5,592 bases of DNA from Clostridiales bacterium UBA8960 (lineage in GTDB: Bacteria; Bacillota; Clostridia; Peptostreptococcales; Acidaminobacteraceae): the NCBI GenBank assembly GCA_003482695.1, contig DMYC01000414.1:1-5592 (forward strand), in the 5' to 3' direction. The translations under genes and the position numbers were made by a program. The notes under the pieces were generated by a model. The model did not search any database and was not told where the DNA came from. It was given only the letters and a program-made list of their open reading frames with translations. Below, in pieces: positions 5,324 to 5,592 of this stretch. Every line of letters begins with the position of its first letter. The first letter of the stretch is position 1.

Positions 5324-5573
5324 GCATTATAAGTTTAATCAGAATTTAAAATGTGAGTTTTTTCCATGTCACAAAGGGGTGCCACACGAGGCATTTAATT
5401 GTCTTTTTTGTTATTGTCCACTTTATTTGTTGAAAGATGAATGTGGGGGCAACTTCAAAATGACGCATGGCGTGAAAGATTGTAGTGACTGCGTAAAGCC
5501 ACATGATGAAAACAGTTATCAGAACATCATGAACATGATGAAGCTCGTCATTGAAAGAGGCTCTGATTTTTAG
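5316..5573 (+). CDS. Small cysteine-rich metal-binding protein (zf-like / cysteine-rich small domain family)
   Basis: An 85-residue protein matching what I know as the Pfam cysteine-rich small domain (PF04071, zf-like). The recognisable core runs from [17 protein letters not shown] through [11 protein letters not shown] and CGGNFK to [10 protein letters not shown]. It has eight cysteines (13, 18, 29, 32, 34, 43, 56, 59) plus H19 and H63, enough for two metal sites or a metal cluster; which metal is not known to me. Family members occur alone or attached to other domains, sometimes, as I recall, in cobalamin-related contexts; no function is established, and nothing else here points to cobalamin. 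There is no signal peptide or membrane segment. GGAGGAGG (5302-5309) lies 6 bp before the ATG, and the 8-bp overlap with ispF implies co-transcription and coupling with the ispD-ispF unit. The 3' end carries a promoter for the next gene. Confidence 0.92.
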   Translation: MSEHYKFNQNLKCEFFPCHKGVPHEAFNCLFCYCPLYLLKDECGGNFKMTHGVKDCSDCVKPHDENSYQNIMNMMKLVIERGSDF

Positions 5574-5579
5574 TATAAT
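5551..5579 (+). promoter_or_regulatory. Near-consensus sigma-A promoter overlapping the end of the Cys-rich gene
   Basis: TTGAAA (5551-5556, 5/6) and TATAAT (5574-5579, 6/6) are exactly 17 bp apart. The -35 lies inside the last codons of the preceding gene and the -10 starts right after its TAG. Transcription would begin near 5586 and drive a gene beyond the window. No terminator is visible between the Cys-rich gene and the window end. Confidence 0.78.
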
Positions 5580-5592
5580 AGGTCAAATACAG

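Noticed and set aside
1..5592. Mobile element, CRISPR array, toxin-antitoxin or defence system
   Set aside because: There are no transposase, integrase, regularly spaced repeats or defence domains; nearly all coding sequence belongs to recognised conserved families in a familiar order.

Overview
The window reads as a stretch of chromosomal housekeeping DNA from a low-G+C member of the Bacillota, most likely class Clostridia. The evidence is the gene order (clpC - radA - small CGC/CPVC protein - carD - PIN/TRAM protein - ispD - ispF), the strong AGGAGG-type ribosome binding sites, and sigma-A-like promoters and U-tract terminators. It resembles the conserved Bacillus/Clostridium block clpC-radA-disA-yacL-ispD-ispF. 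The genus cannot be fixed from this window.

Layout. Bases 1-1683 hold the 3' end of clpC and a complete radA, which overlap by 20 bp on the + strand. A hairpin that can terminate in both directions (about 1684-1726) separates radA from a convergent minus-strand gene (1725-2120) for a 131-residue cysteine-containing protein of unknown function. A 216-bp divergent intergenic region (2121-2336) carries one extended -10 promoter for the minus gene and two tandem, near-consensus promoters for carD (2337-2819). A short regulatory stretch (2820-2926) has a possible promoter, a terminator-like hairpin and a two-codon mini-ORF in front of the membrane-anchored PIN/TRAM gene yacL (2927-4024). A strong intrinsic terminator (4036-4072) follows. 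Only 25 bp later the tightly packed ispD-ispF-small Cys-rich gene unit begins (4098-5573), joined by 4-bp and 8-bp overlaps. A near-consensus promoter sits over the last codons of the final gene and points out of the window.

How the genes work together. ClpC (protein quality control) and RadA (recombination branch migration) form the stress and DNA-repair end. CarD binds RNA polymerase and sets rRNA and housekeeping promoter output. IspD and IspF catalyse the third and fifth steps of the MEP isoprenoid pathway (CDP-ME and MEcPP formation); the intervening kinase IspE is not in the window. The small 8-Cys protein is probably a metal-binding protein of unknown role.

I see no mobile element, CRISPR array, tRNA, rRNA, defence system or recognisable riboswitch. 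The points most worth following are regulatory or at single-residue level: terminator-like hairpins directly before yacL and ispD, an AUG-AGA-UGA minigene overlapping the yacL start, tandem carD promoters, disA missing from its usual slot, an unusual C-terminal loop in IspF, and the uncharacterised 131-residue protein. I do not see convincing evidence for a wholly new multi-gene system.
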